NCBI GenBank assembly: GCA_003524095.1
Contig: DOEE01000002.1
Location: forward strand, 62,001 to 126,000
Direction of reading: 5' to 3'
Length of the DNA stretch: 64,000 nt
From: Clostridiales bacterium
GTDB taxonomy: Bacteria; Bacillota; Clostridia; Christensenellales; UBA1242
This document shows, piece after piece, positions 17,534 through 27,599 of this stretch; within the stretch, counting starts at the first letter, position 1; each line of letters opens with the position of its first letter. The notes under the pieces are model-generated. The model saw nothing but the letters and a program-made list of their open reading frames with translations, did no database searches and was not told the DNA's origin. The translations under genes and the position numbers were made by a program.

Positions 17534-19960
17534 TTATTTAACTGGTTTCAAATTCCAAATATTGTTTGCATAATCTTCAATGCTTCGGTCGGCGGCAAAG
17601 AACCCTGAATTTGCAATATTTTGCAAACTCATTTTTGCCCATGCCATACTGTCTTTGTATGTCTCGTCCATTTTGTGATAGCAATTAAGATAACTATCGA
17701 AATCAATTAAACACATATAAGGGTCTGGACGTCCGCCTTCAATTAAATAATTTGCAATATCGTCAAATTTTTCACCGTCAAATCCAACTTTAAGCATCTC
17801 AATTACCTTGTGAACTTTTGGATTGTTTAGATATATCTCTTTTGGAGTGTACCCAACTTTCCATGCATTATCAACTTCTTCACTTGAAAGACCAAATATA
17901 AATATATTGTCATTCCCAACACATTCACTCATCTCAACATTTGCTCCGTCAAAAGTTCCCAAAGTTAATGCTCCATTTATCATAAACTTCATATTGCCCG
18001 TACCGCTTGCTTCCTTTCCCGCAAGACTAATTTGCTCACTAACTTCGGCTGCTGGAATGATTTTTTCTGCTAAACTAACATTGTAGTTTTCTAAGAATAC
18101 TACTTTTAATTTGGCAGAAACTACTGGGTTTTTGTCAATTTCCTGCGACAATTTGCAAATAAGTTTAATTATTCTCTTGGCCATATTATATTTTGATGCA
18201 GACTTTCCACCAAAGAAAAATACCTGTGGAGTCACATCTTTGTTTGGACTATCAAGAAGTTCGGAATACAAATATATAATTTTAAGAACATTGAGAAGTT
18301 GACGTTTGTATTCATGAATTCGTTTGATGTGAACATCAAAACGCATGTTAGGGTCTATGGTAATTCCACGAGTTTTTCGCAAATATTCCGCAAACTCTTT
18401 TTTGTTCTTTTGTTTGATTTTATTAAGTTTTGAAAGAACAGTTTTATCTTCAGAATACTTGGTTAGTTTTTTTAGGTCATTTGCATCGTAGTAGTAGTTT
18501 GTTCCAATACTGCCGTCAATAAGTTCGGTTAGATTTGGATTGGATTGACATAGCCATCTTCGATGTGCAATTCCATTTGTAACATTTGTAAATTTGTTTG
18601 GATAGAGTCGTGAAAAATCTTTGAACAAACTATTTTTGATTATATCGCTATGGAGTTTGCTTACTCCATTTACGTGATTACTTCCTATCACAGACAAGTT
18701 TGCCATTCTGACTTGACCTTGACTTACAATTGACATTTTTTCGACTGTTGACAGGTCAAACTCGTCGGATCTGTTGTCTAACAAATCTTTTGTAAATCTG
18801 CGATTAATTTCTTTTACAATTTGATATATTCTTGGAAGAATTGTTTTAAATAAATTCTCATCCCATTTTTCAAGTGCTTCCATAAGCACTGTATGGTTTG
18901 TATAGTTTATTGTCTTATTAACAAGTCTCCAAGCACTATTCCACTCCCAGCCATAATCGTCCATAAGTATTCTCATAAGTTCTGGAATACACAAAGCGGG
19001 ATGAGTGTCGTTAATATGAATAACTGTCATGTCCGATAGAGTTGACAAATTCTTGTATCTTTTGAGATGTGTAGAAACTATATTTTGAAGTGCTGATGAC
19101 ACCAAAAAGTATTGCTGTTTTAGTCTCAAAGTTTTTCCTTCATAATGGTCGTCGGCAGGATACAAAACTTTGCTAATCATTTCGATTTCGCTCGCTTCGG
19201 CAACCGCCTTAACATATGCTCCTTGACTAAAACTATTAAGGTCAAATTTATTGATACTCTTAGCCTCCCAAAGTCTAAGCACAGCAACACCTTGACTATC
19301 AAAACCGCTTAATATCATATCATAAGGAATAGCCTGAACTTCGGTGTAATTCTCATATGTTGGAACGAGTTTTCCGTCAACCATATTTTCAATTACATTT
19401 CCGCCAAACCTAACAATAACACTCTTATCTTGACGTTTTTGTAGCCAAAAATCGCCAGTTGAACGCCAACTATCAGTAAGTTCGATTTGTTCGCCGTCTA
19501 CAATTTTTTGTTTGAATAGACCATATTCATAGAGTATGCTGTGTCCCATGCTTGCATAGTTTAGCGTTGCCAAACTATCCATAAAACAAGCAGCAAGCCT
19601 GCCGAGTCCACCATTTCCTAGACCCGCATCGTTTTCAACTTCGTATACGTCTTCGATATCTATGTTTATAGACTTCAAAATCTTGGTATAGATTTTGTCT
19701 AAACCAAGATTAAAAAGTGTGGACTTTAGGTTTCTTCCAAGCAAAAATTCCATACAAAGATAATGCACTCTTTTGGCGCCAGATTTGGATGATTTGCTGT
19801 GGAATTTCTCACGCATATCCGCCAAAATTTCACGAGAAATAATTGCAAGAACTTTGTATAAATCTTTGGCGGTTGCTTCCTTGAGTGTAAGTTCGGAATA
19901 TTTGCTTAAGTTTTCTTGAAGCAGTGTAAGTGCTTTTTGCTCTGTCATTTTGATGCCCAA
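17534..19960 (-). CDS. glgP: Glycogen phosphorylase
   Basis: Releases glucose 1-phosphate from glycogen ends using phosphate and PLP. 808 residues, normal length. Visible family blocks are HYLCMEFLLGR, ENDAGLGNGGLGRLAACF, HINDTHPAL and the PLP-lysine region EASGTGNMKFMINGALTLGT at about residue 650. A TTG start at 19958-19960 is placed 6 bases after an AAGGAG site; the in-frame ATG at 19946-19948 is 18 bases from it, so I keep the TTG. It starts 10 bases after the glgA stop; synthesis and breakdown genes are thus in one operon. Confidence 0.95.
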   Translation of the reverse strand: MGIKMTEQKALTLLQENLSKYSELTLKEATAKDLYKVLAIISREILADMREKFHSKSSKSGAKRVHYLCMEFLLGRNLKSTLFNLGLDKIYTKILKSINIDIEDVYEVENDAGLGNGGLGRLAACFMDSLATLNYASMGHSILYEYGLFKQKIVDGEQIELTDSWRSTGDFWLQKRQDKSVIVRFGGNVIENMVDGKLVPTYENYTEVQAIPYDMILSGFDSQGVAVLRLWEAKSINKFDLNSFSQGAYVKAVAEASEIEMISKVLYPADDHYEGKTLRLKQQYFLVSSALQNIVSTHLKRYKNLSTLSDMTVIHINDTHPALCIPELMRILMDDYGWEWNSAWRLVNKTINYTNHTVLMEALEKWDENLFKTILPRIYQIVKEINRRFTKDLLDNRSDEFDLSTVEKMSIVSQGQVRMANLSVIGSNHVNGVSKLHSDIIKNSLFKDFSRLYPNKFTNVTNGIAHRRWLCQSNPNLTELIDGSIGTNYYYDANDLKKLTKYSEDKTVLSKLNKIKQKNKKEFAEYLRKTRGITIDPNMRFDVHIKRIHEYKRQLLNVLKIIYLYSELLDSPNKDVTPQVFFFGGKSASKYNMAKRIIKLICKLSQEIDKNPVVSAKLKVVFLENYNVSLAEKIIPAAEVSEQISLAGKEASGTGNMKFMINGALTLGTFDGANVEMSECVGNDNIFIFGLSSEEVDNAWKVGYTPKEIYLNNPKVHKVIEMLKVGFDGEKFDDIANYLIEGGRPDPYMCLIDFDSYLNCYHKMDETYKDSMAWAKMSLQNIANSGFFAADRSIEDYANNIWNLKPVK

Positions 19961-19970
19961 AATTTTCTCC

Positions 19971-22900
19971 TTAATTAATTAGAGACTTGTATAAATCTAG
20001 ATATTTCTTAGCGGATTTGTCCCAACTAAAATCGGTAGTCATAACAATTCTCATTTTATTTTTCCAGCCATTTTCATCATTATAATCGTTAATGGCTCTA
20101 TTAATTTGACTTAATAAGTCGTTTGGATTGTAGTTTGCAAATGTATATCCATTTCCACCTTCTACACACCCAAAGTCTTTGATAGTATCCTTAAGTCCAC
20201 CCACTTCTCTTACGATTGGAACTGAACCATATCTACTAGCTATCATTTGAGATATTCCGCAAGGCTCAATTTTGCTTGGCATTAAGAATATATCCGATGC
20301 AGCATAAGCACGTCTAGCAGATTCGTTTGAATATTTGTCAACTAACGCTCTAACTTTGGTTGGATATTTGTTTTCCAAATACTTAAAGTAATCAACATAT
20401 CTGGAGTCCCCCGTTCCAACGACGACAAATTGTACATCTTTTTGAAGTACATCTTCGAGAACTTTTGTAAGTAAATCTATGCCTTTGTGAGATACAAGTC
20501 TACTTACAACGGCTATCATTGGTGTACGCCCATCAACTGGGAGACCAAGTTCGTCTTGCCAAATCTTTTTGTTTAGCACTTTGTTTTCCAAAGTATCAAC
20601 ATCGTAATTTTTGAATATTGCACTATCTGTTGCAGGATTATAGAAATCATAATCTATACCATTTAGTATGCCTGACAATTTATATTCGTTACGAATAACG
20701 ATATGATGAAGTCCTCTACTACAATATGGCTGTTTTAAATTATCACAATAACTATCCGAAACAGTTGTAAACTTATCACTATACTGAATAGCGGCTTTGG
20801 TTAAATTTATATCATTATTGTATTCAAGGTCATTTTTGAATCTTGGATCAATTCCAAACAAATCTTTGAGATTTTCCATTCCATATATGCCTTGATACTC
20901 CACATTATGGATTGTATAAATATTTTTGATTTTGTAATATCTAAAGTCTGACCAATTTCCGGTTTTGATATAAGTTGAAACAAGCGCAGATTCCCAATCG
21001 TTGCAGTGAATAATATCTGGGAAGAAATTAAGCATTGGAAGACTCTCAACAACCGCTTTGCAGAAATATGCAAATCTTTCACCGTCATCATAGAATCCAT
21101 ATATTCCGTCACGTCTAAAATATCTTTCATTATCAACAAAGTAGTAAGTTACACCATCTTTTTTATATTTGAACAGTCCACAATATTCTTGTCTCCAAGA
21201 CAAATGCACCGTAAAGTTTCCAATATACTCAAGTTTGTCCCCATATTCATCTTTTATTTTTCCGTACAAAGGCATAATTAGTCGTATATCTATTCCGTCC
21301 AATTTTGCAATTGCTTTTGGCAAACTTCCGGCAACATCACCTAGTCCACCCGTTGCTATAAACGGCTGACATTCGCTAGCAACATACAATACTTTTATGT
21401 TGTCTTTTTCTTTTTCCACTTTTTTCTTTTCTACTCCGAAAATTGTATAAATTACTTCCATATCATCGGTTTTAGTTGGAGTTTTGGAATTTTGTTTGAC
21501 TTGTTGTTCGGTAGATACTGCATTTGCAATATTTTTGTTTAAATTCAAGTCTCCCATTTCCTTTCCTTTTTCGTCATACACACTCATGTATTCGTCGGTT
21601 TCAGGTCGACTCTTCTTGTCTTCGTCAGATAGGTAAAAATAATTTGGCTTTTCGGCTTTGGTTTTTTCGGAATTAACAAGATATTCAATATCTTTTTCGT
21701 TTAGTGCAACTTCTGGATTTAATAACCCATCTTCGGCACTTTCAGTTTCTGTTTTTTCTGGGTCAATTCCGAGTGCGTTACAAAGTGTCTTTGTTTCGTT
21801 TTCGAGTGAGTTTTCGGTTGTCTTTGTCAAAGTTTCGTCTTTTTCGTCAACTGTTTCATCTTGGGATTTTTCATCTTTTTCAACTTGACTATTAATATCA
21901 TCAATCAACTCATTTGCAACCGTCTCCGCCTTTGAATTTTCGACCGATTGAGTTTGAGACAAGGTTTCATTTTTGTTGGTCGTAAGGTTATTAATAATAT
22001 CCAAAGCCTTATTTAGTGTGTCGCTTTGAGTCTGTTGAACTGGCTCAGTTTGTTGCTCTTTTTCGCCTTTGAGTTGATTTAACAAGCTTTCCTGCAAACG
22101 TGCCATTTCGTTATAGAATTCTTCTTTTGAAATAGCGTCTGTGTTTTCATCTTTGTTTTCGTCTTTGTTTTCGTTTTGCGCCTTTGAATTTTCAGGTTTA
22201 AATTCTCTACCCAAAACATCAATTTGACTTTCTGGCAATTCGTCTTGTTCAAGAACCATTACACTATCGTCATCGGAGTCATTTTCAACTGGAATATTGC
22301 TACTAACTATATAATCGTCCAAATCGCTATCGTCATCGGACAAATCATAAACTTTGTCATCATTTTCAGAATCACTTTCTTTGCTATAATTTTCTGTTTG
22401 ATTAACTTCGTTTTCTACTAGTTCAGCATCTTCAAATGTTTGTTTTGTACTTGAATTATCTTCTTTGCTTTCTGCAAATCTATCAAGTGAATTTTGCCAA
22501 GCATCGTCACTATTTTCTTCTTTATTTTTGTCTTCAGCAGTATCATTTAATTCGGACAAATTATCGTTTTGTGCAACAACATTTTCATAATCTGCATCAA
22601 TTTTTTCGCTATTTGGCGTTACATATCTAATATCTGCATATGGGTCGTCATCTTCGCTATTAAGCGAATTATACAAGTCTCTAAAACTAGACTCTTCCCC
22701 ATTATTTTCATTAATTGTTTCTTCTGCAGTTTCGTTTTCTTTTACGTCGTTTTCACGCGTTTCAACCTGACCACTAAATATATTTTCGTAGTCGTGTTTT
22801 TTGTTTTCGTAACTATCTTTGTAACTCTCAAATTGTTCGTCGTCTTCGTCGTTTTCTGACTTGTTGTAATCGTCTATTTTTTGTTGTTTGCGTTTGTAAT

Positions 22901-23837
22901 AATCGGCTATTTTTTGGTCAAGTTCTTGGTTTCTATTGTTAAATTCTTCTAAGTCTCTATCAAATCTATTTGAGTAGTTTTTACTTTCGCCTTGCTCATT
23001 AGTTTGTGTTGAGTCTTCGGTGTTTTCATTTGTATTTGTTTGTTCGTCATCGTCATTTTTCAAAACAAGTTCTTGATTTTTTTCATCGTTGTTTTTCAAA
23101 ACTTCTTGCAATTTTTCGTCAGACACTTCGCTATTATCACTTTCGTCACTTACAAACGACCCAGTGAATAATTTTTCATATTCTTCTTGTTCTCTATTTA
23201 AAGTTTCCTTTTCGCTTTCAACTTTCTTTTTGTTTTGCAACTCGCTTAGAGATTTTGCGGTTACAGGATTATCTTCGTCCAAATACTCCGAAACATCAGT
23301 CCCGCCAGCCAAAAGTGTATCATTGAGAGCCTTGTATAGTTCAATGACTTTTGGGTCATTCATATCTACGACTGGTGCCTGCTTGGTAGGCTTAACAACC
23401 TTTTTATCCTTTATGATTTTAATCTTTTCTGCCAAATCCTTGACGCTAGCCTTTTTGGTTTCAGATTTTGAAACTCCTTTTTGTGGTGCTTTTGTAGTCT
23501 TAGATTTTGTAGCAGATTTTGTAGTTTTCTTAGTTTTAGCACTATCTTTTTTGGTTGTTTTCTTAGCGGTAGAATTGGCTTTAGTTTTGGAAGTCTTAGC
23601 CTTTGGCTTTTCTTTTTTGGTGTTTAGATACTTGGTAATCGCATCTTTGCCATCAAAAAGTGAAGTCTTAGGTTTTTCTAACACTTCTTCATTTTTGACT
23701 ATAGTATCATCATACTCATCGTCAATTTCTCTTGATACCCTTGTCGCCCTTGGGGGTCTGGGCATGTTTTTGTCATTATTATCAAACTTTTTTGTACGAT
23801 TGACAATATCCATTAATTCGTTATAAGTCTTATCCAT
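19971..23837 (-). CDS. glgA: Glycogen synthase with ~810-residue disordered N-terminal extension
   Basis: Residues ~812-1288 (477 aa) are a complete GT5 glycogen synthase, which elongates alpha-1,4-glucan from ADP-glucose. It has IKVLYVASECQPF at the start, TGGLGDVAGSLPKAI, TIHNVEYQG, VSRLVSHKGID and the EPCGISQ donor-site block. The Lys of the usual K-T/S-GGL motif is Ala (IATGGLGDV). Ahead of this, residues 1-70 are mixed, 73-130 are Lys/Thr/Ala-rich like a histone H1 tail, and ~180-800 are dominated by Glu, Asp, Asn, Lys, Ser and Gln with coiled-coil-like pieces (NRNQELDQKIADYYKRKQQK). The frame is open throughout and the only ribosome site is at 23837, so it is a real fusion. A tether or granule scaffold is my inference. 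Confidence 0.93.
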   Translation of the reverse strand: MDKTYNELMDIVNRTKKFDNNDKNMPRPPRATRVSREIDDEYDDTIVKNEEVLEKPKTSLFDGKDAITKYLNTKKEKPKAKTSKTKANSTAKKTTKKDSAKTKKTTKSATKSKTTKAPQKGVSKSETKKASVKDLAEKIKIIKDKKVVKPTKQAPVVDMNDPKVIELYKALNDTLLAGGTDVSEYLDEDNPVTAKSLSELQNKKKVESEKETLNREQEEYEKLFTGSFVSDESDNSEVSDEKLQEVLKNNDEKNQELVLKNDDDEQTNTNENTEDSTQTNEQGESKNYSNRFDRDLEEFNNRNQELDQKIADYYKRKQQKIDDYNKSENDEDDEQFESYKDSYENKKHDYENIFSGQVETRENDVKENETAEETINENNGEESSFRDLYNSLNSEDDDPYADIRYVTPNSEKIDADYENVVAQNDNLSELNDTAEDKNKEENSDDAWQNSLDRFAESKEDNSSTKQTFEDAELVENEVNQTENYSKESDSENDDKVYDLSDDDSDLDDYIVSSNIPVENDSDDDSVMVLEQDELPESQIDVLGREFKPENSKAQNENKDENKDENTDAISKEEFYNEMARLQESLLNQLKGEKEQQTEPVQQTQSDTLNKALDIINNLTTNKNETLSQTQSVENSKAETVANELIDDINSQVEKDEKSQDETVDEKDETLTKTTENSLENETKTLCNALGIDPEKTETESAEDGLLNPEVALNEKDIEYLVNSEKTKAEKPNYFYLSDEDKKSRPETDEYMSVYDEKGKEMGDLNLNKNIANAVSTEQQVKQNSKTPTKTDDMEVIYTIFGVEKKKVEKEKDNIKVLYVASECQPFIATGGLGDVAGSLPKAIAKLDGIDIRLIMPLYGKIKDEYGDKLEYIGNFTVHLSWRQEYCGLFKYKKDGVTYYFVDNERYFRRDGIYGFYDDGERFAYFCKAVVESLPMLNFFPDIIHCNDWESALVSTYIKTGNWSDFRYYKIKNIYTIHNVEYQGIYGMENLKDLFGIDPRFKNDLEYNNDINLTKAAIQYSDKFTTVSDSYCDNLKQPYCSRGLHHIVIRNEYKLSGILNGIDYDFYNPATDSAIFKNYDVDTLENKVLNKKIWQDELGLPVDGRTPMIAVVSRLVSHKGIDLLTKVLEDVLQKDVQFVVVGTGDSRYVDYFKYLENKYPTKVRALVDKYSNESARRAYAASDIFLMPSKIEPCGISQMIASRYGSVPIVREVGGLKDTIKDFGCVEGGNGYTFANYNPNDLLSQINRAINDYNDENGWKNKMRIVMTTDFSWDKSAKKYLDLYKSLIN

Positions 23838-23839
23838 AA

Positions 23840-25735
23840 TTAATCCAACCTTATTTCTTTAGATTTTTTACTTAAGAAAACGCCACTAAATGCAGGAATT
23901 TTAATAGTTAATTTGTAGTCTTTGCCTTTAAAGTTTTGTTTGGTTGCAACTAGGTCAATATTCCTAATTCCGCTTCCACCAAATTCTTCCCAGTCAGTAC
24001 TAAATACTTCGGTATATTCCAAACTATCAACTGGAATATCATAATTATCTTGAGTGTTAGGCGAAAAATTAACTGCATAAATGAGTTCATTTCCGCTTTT
24101 GTCCATTCTTTTGAATACCAAAACATTTTGATTGTTATCATCAGGAACAATCCAATCAAAACCTTTCCACGAAAAATCTTCTTCATATAGTTCACGGGTT
24201 TCCAAGTAGAAGTGATTAAGTGCCTTGACAAACTTGTGCATGTTTTTGTGAGTTTCAAAGTCAAGCAAACAAAAATCAATTCCCGCTTGATAATCCCACT
24301 CTTTAAACTGTGCAAACTCACAACCCATGAATGTTAGTTTTTTTCCAGGGTGCGCAAACATATAGGATAAATATGCTCGCATTGATTTAAACTTGTCATA
24401 ATAATCACCAAACATTTTGTTTAACAAACTGCATTTTCCATAAACAACTTCGTCGTGCGAAATTGGAAGTATAAAGTTTTCGCTAAATGCGTAGAACATC
24501 GAAAATGTAAGTTTGTTGTGAATTGATTTTCTAAAATACGGGTCGGTACTCATGTACTCAAGCGAATCGTTCATCCAGCCTATATTCCACTTGAAGTTAA
24601 ATCCAAGTCCGCCTACATTTGTCGGTTTTGTAACCAATGGCCAAGCGGTACTTTCTTCGGCAATCATAAGTACATTTGGAAATTCTTTAAATATGCTTGC
24701 ATTAAGTTTTTGAAGAAAAGCAACTGCTTCCAAGTTTCGATTGTTTCCAAATTGATTTGGAATCCACTCGCCAGGTTTCTTGTCATAATCCAAGTATAAC
24801 ATAGATGCTACCGCATCAACTCGAATCCCGTCAATATGATATTTTTTGATAAAAAACATTGCTGACGAAACTAGAAAACATTGAACTTCTTTTCTGCCAT
24901 AATCAAAACGCCTTGTTCCCCAACTCTTGTGTTCTTTTCTGTCCCAGCCTTGATTTTCATACAAACAAGTTCCGTCAAATTCAATAAGTCCATATTCATC
25001 TTTTGGAAAATGTGCTGGAACCCAGTCCATTATAACTGATATGCCATTTTCGTGACACTTGTCAACAAAGTACATAAAGTCTTTTGGTTCGCCAAACCTT
25101 GATGTAGGACTAAAGTATCCCGTCACTTGATATCCCCACGAACCATCAAAAGGATATTCGGTTATTGGCATTATTTCAATGTGCGTGTAACCCATATCTA
25201 ATACGTATGGGATAAGTTCGTCGGCAAGCATTCGATATGTGTAATAACTACAATCGCTTTGTTTTTTCCACGATGCAAAATTAAGCTCGTATATGTTCAT
25301 TGGACTTTCGTAATTGTTTTTTGAATTGCGGTATTCAATATATCCTTTGTCATTCCATTTATAGCCCTCAATATCATAAACAATTGATGCTGTTTTTCCA
25401 TTCGTTTCATTCATAAAAGCATATGGGTCGGCTTTGAGTCTAGCATAATTATTTTTGTCGAATATTTCAAACTTGTATTTATCAAATTGTTTTGCACCAT
25501 ATATCTTTGCTTCCCAAACCCCACCTTCCGAAATTTTCTTCATTGGGTTTTTGGTGTTGTCCCAAAGATTGAAGTCGCCTACAACATTAATTTTGCTTGC
25601 GTTTGGCGCCCATGTCCTAAAGATGTAGCCCGTTTTCCCATTTTCTTCAAACGGATGTGCCCCCAAATACTCATAAGCACAATAATAAGTTCCCTGATGG
25701 AATAGATATAATTGCTCGTTATTTTTGTTTTCCAT
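23840..25735 (-). CDS. glgB: 1,4-alpha-glucan branching enzyme
   Basis: Makes alpha-1,6 branches in glycogen. 631 residues. A CBM48 domain (YIFRTWAPNASKINVVGDFNLW, about 37-58) is followed by a GH13 barrel: DWVPAHFPKD, the nucleophile in DGIRVDAVASML, the acid in MIAEESTAWP, and ISHDEVVYGK, then a C-terminal beta domain. The N-terminal N1 domain of some GlgBs is missing, as in many Gram-positive enzymes. Two bases separate its stop from the glgA start, and glgA's ribosome site lies inside glgB's end, so the two are coupled. Confidence 0.96.
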   Translation of the reverse strand: MENKNNEQLYLFHQGTYYCAYEYLGAHPFEENGKTGYIFRTWAPNASKINVVGDFNLWDNTKNPMKKISEGGVWEAKIYGAKQFDKYKFEIFDKNNYARLKADPYAFMNETNGKTASIVYDIEGYKWNDKGYIEYRNSKNNYESPMNIYELNFASWKKQSDCSYYTYRMLADELIPYVLDMGYTHIEIMPITEYPFDGSWGYQVTGYFSPTSRFGEPKDFMYFVDKCHENGISVIMDWVPAHFPKDEYGLIEFDGTCLYENQGWDRKEHKSWGTRRFDYGRKEVQCFLVSSAMFFIKKYHIDGIRVDAVASMLYLDYDKKPGEWIPNQFGNNRNLEAVAFLQKLNASIFKEFPNVLMIAEESTAWPLVTKPTNVGGLGFNFKWNIGWMNDSLEYMSTDPYFRKSIHNKLTFSMFYAFSENFILPISHDEVVYGKCSLLNKMFGDYYDKFKSMRAYLSYMFAHPGKKLTFMGCEFAQFKEWDYQAGIDFCLLDFETHKNMHKFVKALNHFYLETRELYEEDFSWKGFDWIVPDDNNQNVLVFKRMDKSGNELIYAVNFSPNTQDNYDIPVDSLEYTEVFSTDWEEFGGSGIRNIDLVATKQNFKGKDYKLTIKIPAFSGVFLSKKSKEIRLD

Positions 25736-25753
25736 TATTCACCATTTTCCATT

Positions 25754-27214
25754 TTATTTAATTCTTCCGTATGTATACGCTAGGTCATAATATTTTCCAC
25801 ACATATTTTTGTCCAACTCACCACTCAATTGCCATGTCCAGTTTCCATACATTTGACCCGGAACATTCATTCTTGATTCGGCACCCAAATGAAGCATATC
25901 TTGCGTAGTTAAAATAATTAAATTTGCACTACTTTTGTATAGTGCTAGGATTGAGTTTTCAATCACACTATCGTTGCCTTCTTGCAACGGCATTGTTAGA
26001 TATTTTTTGAATCTATTTATCTTGTCCCAATCGCCTTCATTAAGCATACCCATCATTGTGTTATTATCATGAGTACCCAAGTATGCTACACAATTTTTTT
26101 CGTAATTGTGTGGTTGATACATATTATCTCCCACCCCATCAAAAGCAAATTGCAAAACCTTGACACCGGGTATCCCAAAATTTTCTTTGAGTTCCATAAC
26201 ATCTGATGTTACAATTCCCAAATCCTCTGCCACAAGTTTAATTTTGCATTTGTTTGTAATTAACTTCAAAAGTGCTTCGCCGGGTCCTTGCATCCATTTT
26301 CCAGACTTGGCAGTTTTGCTATTTGCATTGACTGCCCAAAATTTACTAAATGCAACAAAGTGGTCAATTCTCAAAATGTCAAAAATTTCACTTTGACGTT
26401 TGATGCGTTTAAGCCAAAAATCATAGCCCGACTTAGACATTCCCGAAAAGTTATAAATTGGATAACCCCAAAGTTGACCTTCGGAATTAAAGTAATCTGG
26501 CGGAACACCCGCTTTTAGTTTTGGCTTTCCATTTTCTAACATCCAATTCTTTGGATTATCCCAAACATCAGCACTATCTAGTTCAACATAAAAAGGAATG
26601 TCTCCAAAAATTTCAATACCGTTCAAATTGGCGTATGTTTTAATTTTTTTCCACTGTCTATCTAGCAAAAATTGAATTAATTTTATGTCAGAAATTTCTT
26701 GTTTGTGTTTAAGTCGAAATTCTTCCAATGCGGTTTTATTTTTGTTTTTGAAATTATCTGGCCATTCAAACCAAGGTTTGAAGTCGTTATATTTTTTCAA
26801 AACTTTGAATAATGCATAACTATCTAGCCAATACTTTGATGTTTTTTCAAATTCCTTTAAATCATATTCGTTTCTATACTTTTCACAAATTACTTCAAGT
26901 GCATTATCAAATTTGAGTTTATAGTCAAAGAGTGACAAATTTTTTTGAATTCCAAGTTTGAATATTTCGTCAGAACTTAAAAATTCTGTCAAATCCAAAA
27001 AGTAAGGATTTATTGCAAAACTAGACACTGCACTATATGGAGAATTTTCGTACAAGCATTCCGAAAAAGGCAAAACCTGCCAAACACCAAATCCGCCCGC
27101 TTTCAAAAAATCAATAAAGTTTGTAGCAGATACGGAAAAACACCCCCAACCATAATCGTTTGGAAGTGAAGTTATGTGCATGAGTATTCCACTTTTTCGA
27201 GTTATTTTTTCCAT
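25754..27214 (-). CDS. malQ: 4-alpha-glucanotransferase (GH77)
   Basis: Transfers alpha-1,4-glucan segments between maltodextrins. 486 residues, typical. It shows the GH77 start (RKSGILMHITSLPNDYGWGCF), FGDIPFYVELDSADVW, the nucleophile in LRIDHFVAFSKFW, the acid in LVAEDLGIV and GTHDNNT, ending GNWTWQL. It is the first gene of the glycogen operon (malQ-glgB-glgA-glgP-amylase, possibly adh), each separated by 2-30 bases. The ribosome site is weak (GGAAAG). Confidence 0.95.
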   Translation of the reverse strand: MEKITRKSGILMHITSLPNDYGWGCFSVSATNFIDFLKAGGFGVWQVLPFSECLYENSPYSAVSSFAINPYFLDLTEFLSSDEIFKLGIQKNLSLFDYKLKFDNALEVICEKYRNEYDLKEFEKTSKYWLDSYALFKVLKKYNDFKPWFEWPDNFKNKNKTALEEFRLKHKQEISDIKLIQFLLDRQWKKIKTYANLNGIEIFGDIPFYVELDSADVWDNPKNWMLENGKPKLKAGVPPDYFNSEGQLWGYPIYNFSGMSKSGYDFWLKRIKRQSEIFDILRIDHFVAFSKFWAVNANSKTAKSGKWMQGPGEALLKLITNKCKIKLVAEDLGIVTSDVMELKENFGIPGVKVLQFAFDGVGDNMYQPHNYEKNCVAYLGTHDNNTMMGMLNEGDWDKINRFKKYLTMPLQEGNDSVIENSILALYKSSANLIILTTQDMLHLGAESRMNVPGQMYGNWTWQLSGELDKNMCGKYYDLAYTYGRIK

Positions 27215-27314
27215 TTAGATGCTTTCCATTTTTCGTTTTGTTTTTAAATTTTTATGCTTAGTATATTTTATGCAAATGCTTGTATTTTTAATTTTATTTA
27301 TGGCAAGTTTGTTG

Positions 27315-27332
27315 AGTTATAAATTTATAACT
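27315..27332. promoter_or_regulatory. 18-bp perfect palindrome upstream of the glycogen operon
   Basis: AGTTATAAATTTATAACT is fully palindromic, about 100 bp before the malQ start, in the divergent gap (27215-27599) shared with mnmE. It could be a repressor site for the glycogen operon. The rest of the gap is AT-rich; I see no DnaA box in it although the main coding strand switches here. Confidence 0.4.
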
Positions 27333-27564
27333 ATCAAATTTTTAGATATTGCCCGTTGCTGATATTTATAGAAAAATAACATTTTTGCTTATATATTTTA
27401 ACATATATTATATATATAAACAAACAATTTAACTTGTTTTTCGACAAAAATTTTGATTATCATAGCATAAAAAAAGTCAAGGTTTTGACTACAAAATATA
27501 AAAAGCCAAATGGTTTTTGTACAAAAAATATTTGATTATATACTTAGAATTTTTGAAAAAAGTG

Positions 27565-27593
27565 TTCAAAATTTTGGTATTATGTGATATAAT
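27565..27593 (+). promoter_or_regulatory. mnmE promoter predicting a leaderless transcript
   Basis: TTCAAA (27565-27570), a 17-bp spacer and TATAAT (27588-27593). The expected start of transcription, about 7 bases after the -10, falls on the A of the mnmE ATG at 27600. No Shine-Dalgarno sequence precedes that ATG. Confidence 0.6.
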
Positions 27594-27599
27594 TTCGGT

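Noticed and set aside
22000..23800. Long plus-strand open frames opposite the glgA extension
   Set aside because: They are shadows of the Glu/Asp/Lys-rich codons on the other strand (Phe/Ser/Val-rich translations) and lack ribosome sites.
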